Of a DNA stretch of 9,491 nucleotides, positions 1-7,749 are shown piece by piece. Below the pieces are notes generated by a model. The model did no database searches. It saw nothing but the letters and a program-made list of their open reading frames with translations, and was not told the DNA's origin. Source of the stretch: Akkermansiaceae bacterium (lineage in GTDB: Bacteria; Verrucomicrobiota; Verrucomicrobiia; Verrucomicrobiales; Akkermansiaceae); contig JALZWJ010000377.1 of the NCBI GenBank assembly GCA_023300065.1, positions 1 through 9,491 of the forward strand, in the 5' to 3' direction. The position numbers and the translations under genes were made by a program. Position 1 is the stretch's first letter; every line of letters begins with the position of its first letter.

Positions 1-21
1 AAGAAAATTGTCACACCAAGG

Positions 22-41
22 GTCGGCTCGACTGTTTTTTT
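22..41 (+). terminator. weak possible terminator of an upstream gene
   Basis: GTCG (22-25) and CGAC (29-32) can form a 4-bp stem around a 3-base loop, followed by TG and a run of seven T (35-41). The arrangement resembles an intrinsic terminator for a gene left of the window, but the stem is very short. The rest of 1-181 shows no coding sequence and no clear promoter. Confidence 0.2.
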
Positions 42-181
42 AAATAGAATCCTCTGAGGTCATTTTTTTTCGGTTTAATTCTGAATTGGGGCTCTATTTC
101 CGGTGATTTGACGAGTCGCCAGTGATTGAAAATTCCTTGGCAATCTAGTGGGCGATAGCTATTTAAAGGTCATCAATCAGG

Positions 182-1981
182 ATGACCGTCCCTAGCAGTT
201 CAGCTATTTCAAAGCAAAATTCGACGAAAAACACAAAGCGTTCCAGGCGCTCTGCGCGTCCAGTGACGTCTGTCGGGATTGAAATTGGACATGACACCAT
301 CTATATGGTGTTGCTGAAAAATGGGGATGACGGGAGAGTGTTCTTTGAGAAATGCCGGTCATTTGAGTATGACCCGAGTTTAAAGTTAGAGTCATCTGCA
401 TTTACTACGATTTTAAAGGCTGCATTGAAGCAATTTAGCGGATCCTCGAAGGAGCTCTCGGTTTGGGCTGCTCCGAAGTTGGACTGTGCACGGGTCCACC
501 ATATTAAAATCCCGAAAGTAAGCTCGGCTAAGCTCCCTGGTGCAGTTTATTGGGGGCTTCAACGCGAAGATGCCTTTGTTGAAGACGAAACCGTCGTCGA
601 CTTTCAGATTGAAGAGGGGGATGGAACTACTGCGACCTTGGATGTTACCGGGGCATTGATTGATCGTGAGAATATCGCTGATATTCAGAAGGCATTTGCT
701 CAAGCGGGGCACCCCTTATCCGGAATAGGAGTGCCAGTCTTGGCCTTGGGGAATCTTGTGAAGCTCCGACTCGCTGAGAGGCCGCAGACTCCCGTCTTAG
801 TCTGTCAGGTCGGGCACCTCTCCACGAGCGTGAGCGTGCTTTTAAATGGGCGGCTTGTCTTCACGAGAAATATACCGTCGGGGCTCCATAGCCTTGCTGA
901 GACCTTGGTCAAGGAACCCGGTTCGGTTCTGAGTCAAACCGAAGCGTGCCGTCTTGTTCTTAATCTCGGCCTCGAAGTTGCTCAGTTTCCCCCGGATCAA
1001 CAGCAGGCGCATGTGGATGCCGTCACGTTACTCCGCCCGGTTTTGGCTCGCACGGTACGGCAGATCGAGCGGACAATTGAGTATTACCAAAGTAATTTTG
1101 AGACTGCTTCCATTGAGGTGATTTGCCTCGGTGGCGAGGTCGCAGCGAGGGGACCGCTGTTCCACTTCATCTCCGAACAACTCACGCCCGCGGTCATCGC
1201 GATCGATCCCTTTGACACTCCTGGCCTGGAAGAGCGCTCTTCCACCCCAAGCGATAGGGGGGAGCGTGTCGCCTATGGTCCCGCTTTCGGTTTAGCTCTC
1301 AAGGGGAGTCAGGACGGAATCAATCTCTCCAATACCTACAAGGAACGTCAGAACGAGGGAAAACAAAATAAGCTCGCCGCGATCGCCTCGATCTTCCTCT
1401 TGCTCCTCGCATTGGCCGCCGCTTTATTTTACAATACTCAACGATTAAAATTAAACAATTTACAGGCTGAGGAGATGAAACTCGAACAGGAGTTCAAAGC
1501 CTTAGGACCTCGCCTTACCGAATCCATTATTACGGAAGTTAATGAGGAGGTGAGATTACTCGAAGAGCGTCGGAGAGCCGCGATCAAGAGATATGAGGGG
1601 CTCGCTTTGCTCTCGGAGATCACTAGATTGACTCCCGAAAACGTCTCACTCCTACACGTCTCAGCGGCAATGGGCAGCACGATTACTTTTCTGGATGCCT
1701 CATCGCCAAATTTCCGAGTAAACCGAGACGACAACGGGCAACCTGTGAAACTCGCCGCGGATCGTAAGGGGAGCTTGCTTTTAAAAGGGGTTGTCATGGG
1801 GGTGAGAAGCTCCTTAGAGGCATCGCTTACCATCTATATTGCCCGCTTAGATCAGTCACCTCTTTTTAATACTGTAGAGGTGGAATCGACAGACCTCGTT
1901 CAAAGCGGAGGTGTCATGCATCTTACCTTTACCTTAAACGTGCAGGCTATTGCCGAAATCGAAACCATCATCAAAGAATAA
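182..1981 (+). CDS. PilM-PilN fusion protein (GspL-like), pilus inner-membrane assembly
   Basis: This 599-residue protein joins an actin-like PilM domain to a PilN-like membrane domain. Residues 1-29 are a basic Ser/Thr/Lys/Arg-rich tail. The PilM/SHS2-like ATPase fold follows: GIEIGHDTIYMV (32-43), a second nucleotide-binding strand pair near 204-234 (VLVCQVGHLSTSVSV and following), and VICLGGE (313-319) as adenosine-site motif. INL at 380-382 resembles the INLLP-type motif by which free PilN binds PilM. One transmembrane helix lies at about 398-417, then a charged coiled coil (about 420-475) and a ferredoxin-like periplasmic domain to the end. The layout (cytoplasmic actin-like domain, one helix, periplasmic domain) equals GspL topology. 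Its role would be to couple the cytoplasmic motor to the PilO/PilP/secretin column. The ATG at 182 follows AAAGG (165-169) at a loose 12-base spacing; no other start fits better. It leads the operon. The family call is firm; Pil versus Gsp naming is open. Confidence 0.85.
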   Translation: MTVPSSSAISKQNSTKNTKRSRRSARPVTSVGIEIGHDTIYMVLLKNGDDGRVFFEKCRSFEYDPSLKLESSAFTTILKAALKQFSGSSKELSVWAAPKLDCARVHHIKIPKVSSAKLPGAVYWGLQREDAFVEDETVVDFQIEEGDGTTATLDVTGALIDRENIADIQKAFAQAGHPLSGIGVPVLALGNLVKLRLAERPQTPVLVCQVGHLSTSVSVLLNGRLVFTRNIPSGLHSLAETLVKEPGSVLSQTEACRLVLNLGLEVAQFPPDQQQAHVDAVTLLRPVLARTVRQIERTIEYYQSNFETASIEVICLGGEVAARGPLFHFISEQLTPAVIAIDPFDTPGLEERSSTPSDRGERVAYGPAFGLALKGSQDGINLSNTYKERQNEGKQNKLAAIASIFLLLLALAAALFYNTQRLKLNNLQAEEMKLEQEFKALGPRLTESIITEVNEEVRLLEERRRAAIKRYEGLALLSEITRLTPENVSLLHVSAAMGSTITFLDASSPNFRVNRDDNGQPVKLAADRKGSLLLKGVVMGVRSSLEASLTIYIARLDQSPLFNTVEVESTDLVQSGGVMHLTFTLNVQAIAEIETIIKE

Positions 1982-1985
1982 TATA

Positions 1986-2519
1986 ATGGGACGAAACGGG
2001 CGAACATCAACGGGAGGCAAATTGGTCATTCCAATTTTATGTATCATGGTATTACTCGCCGTGATCGTGGTTGGCGTGCTCCCATCTTCTCAAGGAATCA
2101 CGAAGACCCGTGCTTCCATCTTAGATATACAGGCTGACATCAAGGATCAGAAATCCTTTATTCCAATCTACACCCCCTTACTTCGACGCAAGCAAGACTC
2201 ATTACCCGAGAGCATCGCGGTCAACGAACTCCAACCGCTTAAAGTTGAGGATATCGCTGAGTTACCAGATGTCTTCGAAATGATAGCTCGTGAGTCCCAA
2301 GTCGAACTTGTCTCGGTCACTCCTCAGGTCCGTTCTCTTCAAGGAGATCTCGAGCTATTGCGGGTCGATGCCCGCATGCGGGGTGAGTTTCTAACCTTCA
2401 GCAATCTTTTAAAGCGACTGAACGAAATGACCTCGGTCGACTCGATCGAATCCTTTGCGATCGATGTCACAAATTTGGGAACCGAGATGAAACTTTCAGT
2501 CTGGCTAGCAATCCAATGA
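1986..2519 (+). CDS. pilO: PilO-like (GspM-like) inner-membrane alignment protein
   Basis: This 177-residue protein has a basic N-terminus, one transmembrane helix (about 12-33), a short coiled coil (about 40-70), and a C-terminal ferredoxin-like domain. The stretch from LLRVDARMRGEF (124-135) through FSNLLKRL (138-145) to a final MKLSVWLAIQ strand is the usual PilO/GspM pattern: strand, helix in which one face packs on the partner, strand. PilO pairs with PilN to form the periplasmic ring that holds the secretin over the platform. The ATG at 1986 lies 4 bases after the previous stop. An in-frame TTG at 1950 would add 12 residues inside the upstream gene and is less likely. No clear Shine-Dalgarno is seen, so translation is probably coupled to the gene before. 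Sequence conservation in this family is low; the call rests on architecture and gene order. Confidence 0.75.
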   Translation: MGRNGRTSTGGKLVIPILCIMVLLAVIVVGVLPSSQGITKTRASILDIQADIKDQKSFIPIYTPLLRRKQDSLPESIAVNELQPLKVEDIAELPDVFEMIARESQVELVSVTPQVRSLQGDLELLRVDARMRGEFLTFSNLLKRLNEMTSVDSIESFAIDVTNLGTEMKLSVWLAIQ

Positions 2520-3064
2520 TTCTTCGCGAAAAAATATTACTCGGTTTAGTAGGCGTCACCGCAGTTGGGGCTGCGATCGTCTACTTGCCCGCTTTGCTGG
2601 GGTCACCAGAAGCTAAGACTAAGCGAGTCCCTGTTGATTTTCCCGCCTTGGTTAACAAGGTGCAGTTGAACTTGAAGAAAGGGGAGCCAACGAGTCGTGA
2701 AAAGCGCGTCTTGGGCGCTGCTACGACAGGATGGCTCCGCAACCCGCTCCGCCAGGGGCCCTTGGTAGTGGATGTCCCGGTGACGCCCTTAGCCCCGCCG
2801 CCGGAGTATGTCGCGCCTCTGCCTGAATATATTGGCTACCTGAACATCGGGACCCAAGTCATCGCCATTATCGATGGTCAAGACTATCGCTTGGGCGAGA
2901 CGCTTAAAGGCGGCGAATTCCGCCTTTCTAAAATTTACCCACACCGTATCGAGCTGCTTCGTCGAGGAGCAACGGACCCTGTGAATGTGCTGCTTCAAAA
3001 GCCGCACGTTACCGGGAAGCCAAAAGTCACAGAGGAACCACAAAGTAGAGGAGCCCCGAAATGA
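2516..3064 (+). CDS. PilP/GspC-like inner-membrane protein with HR domain
   Basis: This 182-residue protein has a transmembrane helix at about 7-29, a linker with a proline-rich part (PLAPPPEY, 91-98), and a small beta-domain at about 103-162 containing YIGYLNIG, VIAIIDG, YRLGETLKGGEF and LSKIYPHRIELLRRG. That pattern (a strand carrying a stored value, then xLGExL, then a strand reading the ligand 'I-x-x-I-x-x-x-x-V/I-x-L') is the homology-region fold shared by PilP and GspC, which contacts the N0 domain of the secretin. Classical PilP is a lipoprotein; this one has no lipobox and is membrane-anchored as in GspC. The start ATG overlaps the preceding stop as ATGA (2516-2519), and its stop overlaps the secretin start the same way, so the three genes look translationally coupled. 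The C-terminal 20 residues are Lys/Pro-rich and probably disordered. Confidence 0.75.
   Translation: MILREKILLGLVGVTAVGAAIVYLPALLGSPEAKTKRVPVDFPALVNKVQLNLKKGEPTSREKRVLGAATTGWLRNPLRQGPLVVDVPVTPLAPPPEYVAPLPEYIGYLNIGTQVIAIIDGQDYRLGETLKGGEFRLSKIYPHRIELLRRGATDPVNVLLQKPHVTGKPKVTEEPQSRGAPK
3047..3053 (+). promoter_or_regulatory. strong ribosome binding site of the secretin gene
   Basis: AGAGGAG lies 7 bases before the ATG at 3061, inside the end of the preceding gene. It is the best Shine-Dalgarno match in the window. Most other genes here have a weak one or none, so the secretin may be translated at a higher rate than its neighbours. Confidence 0.6.
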
Positions 3065-4707
3065 AGAAGACCATGACAAAGATCTCTGAGAAGGAAGTAA
3101 ATCGTCCCACGCCCCGCAGGTTTGTTCGCAAGCTCTGCGTGATTTTGGGCTCCAGTTTGATCATTGCCGGCTGTAGCCTTCCGGTACACAAGCCATGGAA
3201 ATCCGCGAATGAAAATTCTGCTTACAAAGCCTGGAAACAAGCCGCTGTCAATTCAGCCTTGGTCAATCCACCAGCCCCAGATTTTTCAGCCATGCGGAAT
3301 TTTCATGGAGAAGAAAAAGCAATCGCTCTGTCCGCATCCAAACCGGAGCCATTACCTCAGATCGCCATCAGGAATATGGTGCTCAGTCGCGAGGTGGATG
3401 TCGCCGTGCTCCTGCGTACTCTTGCTGATGCTGCCGACCTCAATGTCATTATTAGTAGTAATATCAGTGGCCCAGTCCACGTCAGCCTCAGGCATGAGAC
3501 TCGTTGGGATCACCTCTTCTTGGCCATCACCGAAGCTCGTGGTATTCACTACAGTTTGAAGGATGATCTCCTCAGCCTTTTCTCCGTCCAAGATATTCAA
3601 GGGAAAATCGCCATGGCAGAAGCGCTCCACAATCAGAGCCTGCTCGCGGACAAACGGATGCGTTCAGAGCCGATGGTTGTTGAAATGGTCCGAATTCGCT
3701 ACGCTGATATCGATAACCTTACCGCTTCTGTCAGCCAAACGATGCAGGCCGTCGGCGGAGGTGGTCCTAATGAGCCCGAGGGCGGAGAGCCAGGGGCAAA
3801 TGCGCCTGTAGGGGAAGAGTCATCAAGCTCTCGTTTCACGATCAATGCTTCTAAAGATACCGGACAGGTGATCCTCCATGGCATCCCCTCCGATATCGCC
3901 CAAGCTCGTCAGCTCATTCAGGGCCTAGATCAACCGGCTTATCAAATCTTGATCGAAGCCAGTATTGTCCAAGCCAATAACGAGGTCGCTCGCCAGCTCG
4001 GTGTGCAATGGGGAGTCTTTGACATCTCTAGCGACGGAGAAATCGCATCAGGAATCACTCCTAATGCGGATGGCTTTAATTCAAATTTCCCCGCGGGTTT
4101 TTCCCCTGATGGGAATGGCTTCCTTTACGGTTTAAGCCGCGTGAGAGGCAGTCAAATTCTGCAAGCTCAGCTCTCTGCGCTACAGCAAGACGGTCGCCTG
4201 AATATTGTCACTAGCCCCTCAGTCACGACCCTTGATCAACTCACCGCCGTGATTGAAAGCGGAGAAGAGAGACCTTTCTCCTCCTCGGCCGGCAGCGGGG
4301 TTGCGGCAGTCTCTCAAGTTGAATTCAAGAGCGCGACATTACGCCTAGAAGTCACACCTCAGGTCATCGACACGAACTGGGTCAAACTTGACATCAATAC
4401 CAGAAAAGATGAATTCGACGACACTCGCTCAATCATCGTTGATGGCAATGTGCAGACCCCGATCTTGACTCGCTCGGCGATCACCTCCCTCTATCTCGCC
4501 ACCGGCCAGACGACCGTGATCGGTGGGCTTTCTTCCGAGAGCATTAGTAATCAAGAGGACGGGATTCCATTCCTCAAAAATATCCCCGGCTTAGGTGCCA
4601 TGTTCCGGAACAGTCTGAACCGGGATTCTTTCAGCGACACCTTGATTTTCATCACCCCTCATATTTTGCCCAGAGGTGATAAGCGAGTTAGGTCTGAAGG
4701 TAAATAG
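3061..4707 (+). CDS. secretin lipoprotein, outer-membrane pore (PilQ/GspD family)
   Basis: This 548-residue protein forms the outer-membrane channel for the filament. The N-terminus is basic (about 1-24), then hydrophobic (25-37), ending in lipobox IAGC with Cys38 as the lipidation site. An N0/STN-type domain covers about 101-178 (VAVLLRTLADAADLNVIIS...). An N1-type domain covers about 205-290 (VVEMVRIRYADIDNL ... VILHGIPSDIAQARQLIQGLD) and is interrupted by a Gly/Pro/Glu/Ser-rich loop (231-257). The C-terminal secretin domain (about 295-537) includes ILIEASIVQANNEVARQLGV, NIVTSPSV, LEVTPQVID, TTVIGGL, PFLKNIPGLGAMF and DTLIFITPHIL. It lacks AMIN domains of typical PilQ and the N2/N3 copies of typical GspD, hence the short length. 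The start overlaps the previous stop (ATGA, 3061-3064) and follows a strong Shine-Dalgarno. Lipidation may let it reach the outer membrane without a separate pilotin; that is inference. The secretin call is near certain. Confidence 0.93.
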   Translation: MKKTMTKISEKEVNRPTPRRFVRKLCVILGSSLIIAGCSLPVHKPWKSANENSAYKAWKQAAVNSALVNPPAPDFSAMRNFHGEEKAIALSASKPEPLPQIAIRNMVLSREVDVAVLLRTLADAADLNVIISSNISGPVHVSLRHETRWDHLFLAITEARGIHYSLKDDLLSLFSVQDIQGKIAMAEALHNQSLLADKRMRSEPMVVEMVRIRYADIDNLTASVSQTMQAVGGGGPNEPEGGEPGANAPVGEESSSSRFTINASKDTGQVILHGIPSDIAQARQLIQGLDQPAYQILIEASIVQANNEVARQLGVQWGVFDISSDGEIASGITPNADGFNSNFPAGFSPDGNGFLYGLSRVRGSQILQAQLSALQQDGRLNIVTSPSVTTLDQLTAVIESGEERPFSSSAGSGVAAVSQVEFKSATLRLEVTPQVIDTNWVKLDINTRKDEFDDTRSIIVDGNVQTPILTRSAITSLYLATGQTTVIGGLSSESISNQEDGIPFLKNIPGLGAMFRNSLNRDSFSDTLIFITPHILPRGDKRVRSEGK

Positions 4708-4720
4708 AGGCTTTTATCCG

Positions 4721-6427
4721 ATGAATATCAGGCTCGAAACAATGCTCCTTGAAGAGGGGTTCCTCACGGAAGAACAGTTCGAAAAGGTTCAAGACACTGC
4801 CAGACCGCCGGGTCTCAAGGTGGAGGAATTTATTCTGCGCGAGGGGATGGTGGCGGATACTGACATGGTCAGCGTCCTCAGTCGGCGCTTACATATCCCC
4901 AAATATGAACCAGAGAACTACCCCCTAGATCTGGAACTCACCGAGATCTTGCCTGCCTCGATGGCTGGTAAGCATCGCATGGTTCCGCTGAGGCAAGAGG
5001 GCCGCTTGCTCCACGTCGGCATGCCTTACCCCACCGAGGTTCTGGAGATGGACACGGTGCAACGGCAAATCCAGATGGAGCTTGAACCCGTCATCTGCAC
5101 TGAGACTGAGTATAACGAGATCATGAACACCCTCTACGGTCTTTCTGCCGGAGTGGGGTCACAGCTCGAAGATGTCGAAGAAGTCCAATACGGCGCGGGA
5201 AAAGAAAATGAAGACGAGGGCGGAGAAGGTGCGGAATCGCAAGTCGAGGCGCTAAAGGATATGGCCGAGGGGGCGACCGCCGTGCGGACCGTGGACTGGA
5301 TCATTACGCGTGCTGCTCGCGAAGGGGCAAGTGATGTGCATGTCTGCCCAGAGAAGACTCACGTGCAGGTCCGGCTCCGAGTGGATGGCATGCTAAAAGA
5401 CCTCCCGCCGTTGCCCAAGTCACTCTTATCTTCGGTGGTCTCTCGCCTGAAAATTCTAGGGAAAATGGACATCGCGGTGACCCGAGTTCCTCAGGATGGT
5501 CGATTCACCGCGAAAATTAGTGGGCGGGAGATCAACGTCCGTGTCTCTGCGATGCCTACGATTCATGGAGAAAACGTCGTCATGCGTCTTCTCGATATGA
5601 ACTCGCTCGTGTTCAAGCTAGATCAGCTCGGCATGCGAGATGAGGACGTGCGTAAAATCGAGTCCACCATTGATCGCCCCCACGGAATGATCCTAAATAC
5701 GGGTCCGACCGGAAGTGGTAAGACTACGACGCTTTACTCCGTCCTCGGCATGCTCAACCGGCCAGAGGTGAACATCATCACGGTCGAAGACCCTGTCGAG
5801 TACCAGATTCCTCGAATCCGCCAAGTCGAGCTCAACATTCGAGCGGGAATGTCATTTGCGAGTAGTCTCAAGGCCATCCTTCGTCAGGACCCCGATATCG
5901 CGATGATTGGCGAAATCCGAGACGGCGAGACTGCTCTGATTGCAATCCAAGCGGCCCTGACCGGTCACCTCGTTCTTAGCACGGTCCACACGAATACTGC
6001 GATTGGCACCGTTGCCCGCCTCATCGATATGGGAATCGAGTCATTCCTCATTTCTTCCGTCGTTTCCTGCGTGATTGGTCAGCGCCTCTTACGTAGGGTC
6101 TGCGATCAGTGCGCTGAACCTTGGTCTCCACCTCCTGAGGTCCTAGAATTCTGGGGGTTGAGCCCTCATCCTGAGTCTAATTTCCTCAAGGCGGTTGGCT
6201 GCTCCCGGTGCCGAAACACAGGTTATCGTGGCCGGGTAGGGGTGTATGAGGTGCTGCTTATCGGCGATAATCTGCAGGCGCTGATCACGGGAAATGCCAG
6301 CGAGGGGGAACTCCTCGCAGCAGCTCGGGCAGAAGGCAACTTCACGACCATGCGAGAGGACGCGGCCATTAAAGCGCAGGTGGGGATGACAACTCTCGAA
6401 GAAGCCGCCGCGAAAGTTATTTTATAA
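4721..6427 (+). CDS. extension ATPase, PilB/GspE family
   Basis: This 568-residue hexameric ATPase powers filament assembly from the cytoplasmic face of the platform. Residues 1-140 form an MshEN/GspE-N-type domain with two 24-residue helical segments. An acidic linker (about 148-175) leads to the N2 domain (ASDVHV 203-208, VPQDGRF 256-262). The ATPase core has Walker A GPTGSGKT (328-335), the Asp box TVEDPVEY (354-361), Walker B ending in GE (397-398), and the His box TGHLVLSTVHT (414-424). Four cysteines, CDQC (461-464) and CSRC (494-497), form the zinc-binding module typical of PilB/GspE and absent from PilT. The ATG at 4721 follows AGAGG (4706-4710) by 10 bases, and 13 bases separate it from the secretin stop. 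An in-frame GTG at 4676 would overlap the secretin and lacks support. All catalytic motifs are intact. Confidence 0.93.
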   Translation: MNIRLETMLLEEGFLTEEQFEKVQDTARPPGLKVEEFILREGMVADTDMVSVLSRRLHIPKYEPENYPLDLELTEILPASMAGKHRMVPLRQEGRLLHVGMPYPTEVLEMDTVQRQIQMELEPVICTETEYNEIMNTLYGLSAGVGSQLEDVEEVQYGAGKENEDEGGEGAESQVEALKDMAEGATAVRTVDWIITRAAREGASDVHVCPEKTHVQVRLRVDGMLKDLPPLPKSLLSSVVSRLKILGKMDIAVTRVPQDGRFTAKISGREINVRVSAMPTIHGENVVMRLLDMNSLVFKLDQLGMRDEDVRKIESTIDRPHGMILNTGPTGSGKTTTLYSVLGMLNRPEVNIITVEDPVEYQIPRIRQVELNIRAGMSFASSLKAILRQDPDIAMIGEIRDGETALIAIQAALTGHLVLSTVHTNTAIGTVARLIDMGIESFLISSVVSCVIGQRLLRRVCDQCAEPWSPPPEVLEFWGLSPHPESNFLKAVGCSRCRNTGYRGRVGVYEVLLIGDNLQALITGNASEGELLAAARAEGNFTTMREDAAIKAQVGMTTLEEAAAKVIL

Positions 6428-6494
6428 AAATCAATAATTCAGATCGCCATCTTATCAATCTTAGATGATTCTCTTGTTAAGTGGATTACCTATT

Positions 6495-7727
6495 ATGGCT
6501 GAATTTAGTTACCAAGCATCCGATACTGCCGGAAAAATAAAGAACGGGACCCTCACTGCGGACACGCAAGAGGATGCGTTGGCCCAGCTTGTCGAATCTG
6601 ACTTGATTCCCATTGAACTGAAACCCGCCGGGGGGGCTGCTGCCGGAGGGTTCATGACCCGCTACAATACTAACCACAGTAAGGTGCCGCCATCAGAGTT
6701 AATTGTTTTTACGAAGCAGCTGGTCACAATGGTACGTGTTGGCATCCCGATGACACAAGCATTCGGAATCCTGAAGGAGCAGACGGTGCAGCCTCGGCTA
6801 AAGCGACTAGCGGGCATCATCAAGGATGATATCGAAGGCGGGATGAGCCTGTCAGCGGCAACCTCCAAGCACCAAGCTGTCTTTTCGCCGCTTTTTTGTA
6901 GTATGATCGAAGCGGGTGAAACCGCAGGAACCCTTCCTGAAGTGCTAGACCGGCTCCTTTACCTCATCGAGCACGAAGCGAAAGTTAAGGCGGAGATTAA
7001 AACCGCGATGCGTTATCCTCAGATTGTGGTCATCGTTTTGGGCTTAGCCTTTCTCGTTATGGTCGGCTTCGTCATCCCTCGATTTGCAACCTTCTTCGCC
7101 GGTGCAGATCTCGAGCTACCAGCGCCGACACGTCTTTGCATGACCATGAGTCGGATTCTCCTGAGCTATGGGATATGGATTGGCCTCGGAGTGATTGGCC
7201 TGGTGACGCTTTACCACCGCTACTTTAACAAGACCGAGGCGGGAATCTTATTCCGCGATCGTGCTTTTCTTAAGATCCCACTCATCGGGCCTGTCTTGAT
7301 CAAAGCGGCCATGTCTCGGTTTTCCAGTATTTTCGCAATTCTTCAATCAAGCGGTGTTCTCGTCCTCGACTCGCTACGGATCTTAGAGGTCACCGTAGGG
7401 AATGCTGCGATCGCCTCAGAATTCGCCAAAATTCGTGAAATGCTGGAAGAAGGTCACGGTATTTCTGGACCACTCGGGGCCTCCACCTACTTCCCCCCCA
7501 TGTTGGTTAATATGGTTAAAATCGGTGAGGAATCCGGCCGGCTCGATGAGATGCTGCAACATGTTTCTGAGCACTACGACGTCGAAATTAGTTACACGAT
7601 TAAGAAAATGACCGATGCGATCGGCCCAGTTCTCATTGTTTCTCTGACCGGCGTCGTCGGTTTCTTCGCTTTGGCCATCTACTTACCGATGTGGGATATG
7701 ACCAAGATGGCTACAAAAAAAACTTAA
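6495..7727 (+). CDS. pilus platform membrane protein, PilC/GspF family
   Basis: This 410-residue polytopic protein is the inner-membrane platform on which PilB/GspE and PilT act. It starts with the family's usual short opening (AEFSYQASDTAGKIKNGTL). Two repeats of the T2SSF helical domain follow. The first, about 68-195, contains FTKQLVTMVRVGIPM and IEAGETAGTLPEVL; the second, about 270-395, contains FSSIFAILQSSGVLVLDSL and VKIGEESGRLDEML. Each ends in a membrane helix (about 175-195 and 377-397), with a further membrane helix near 223-240. Its length matches the family norm. The ATG at 6495 is chosen because it gives the conserved N-terminus and has a weak AAGTGGA (6479-6485) in front. The ATG at 6465 would add ten residues (MILLLSGLPI) not expected for the family. 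The gene lies 67 bases after the PilB/GspE stop; nothing else is seen in that gap. Confidence 0.92.
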   Translation: MAEFSYQASDTAGKIKNGTLTADTQEDALAQLVESDLIPIELKPAGGAAAGGFMTRYNTNHSKVPPSELIVFTKQLVTMVRVGIPMTQAFGILKEQTVQPRLKRLAGIIKDDIEGGMSLSAATSKHQAVFSPLFCSMIEAGETAGTLPEVLDRLLYLIEHEAKVKAEIKTAMRYPQIVVIVLGLAFLVMVGFVIPRFATFFAGADLELPAPTRLCMTMSRILLSYGIWIGLGVIGLVTLYHRYFNKTEAGILFRDRAFLKIPLIGPVLIKAAMSRFSSIFAILQSSGVLVLDSLRILEVTVGNAAIASEFAKIREMLEEGHGISGPLGASTYFPPMLVNMVKIGEESGRLDEMLQHVSEHYDVEISYTIKKMTDAIGPVLIVSLTGVVGFFALAIYLPMWDMTKMATKKT

Positions 7728-7749
7728 GCTTTAACTCCTCCTTAATATC

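Noticed and set aside
137..165. TTGGCA (137-142) with TATTTA 17 bases on, as promoter for the first gene
   Set aside because: The -10 matches only 3 of 6, and it would place the transcript start about 10 bases from the ATG, leaving the ribosome site outside the mRNA.
1438..1833. 131-codon minus-strand frame inside the PilM-PilN gene, and similar antisense frames elsewhere
   Set aside because: They lie fully within confident plus-strand genes, show no family motifs, and are expected by chance in this base composition.
1950..1985. TTG start for the PilO-like gene
   Set aside because: The ATG at 1986 starts 4 bases after the preceding stop and gives the expected short basic N-terminus; the TTG only adds disordered residues inside the upstream gene.
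4676..4720. GTG start for the PilB/GspE gene 15 codons upstream
   Set aside because: It lies inside the secretin gene, adds residues with no family counterpart, and the ATG at 4721 has AGAGG at reasonable distance.
6465..6494. ATG at 6465 as start of the PilC/GspF gene
   Set aside because: The family normally starts directly before the AEFSYQA-type strand, and no ribosome site precedes 6465.
7736..7743. CTCCTCCT just before the pilT start, resembling the 16S rRNA 3' end
   Set aside because: It is the anti-Shine-Dalgarno sense, not a ribosome site, and no nearby partner explains it; probably chance.
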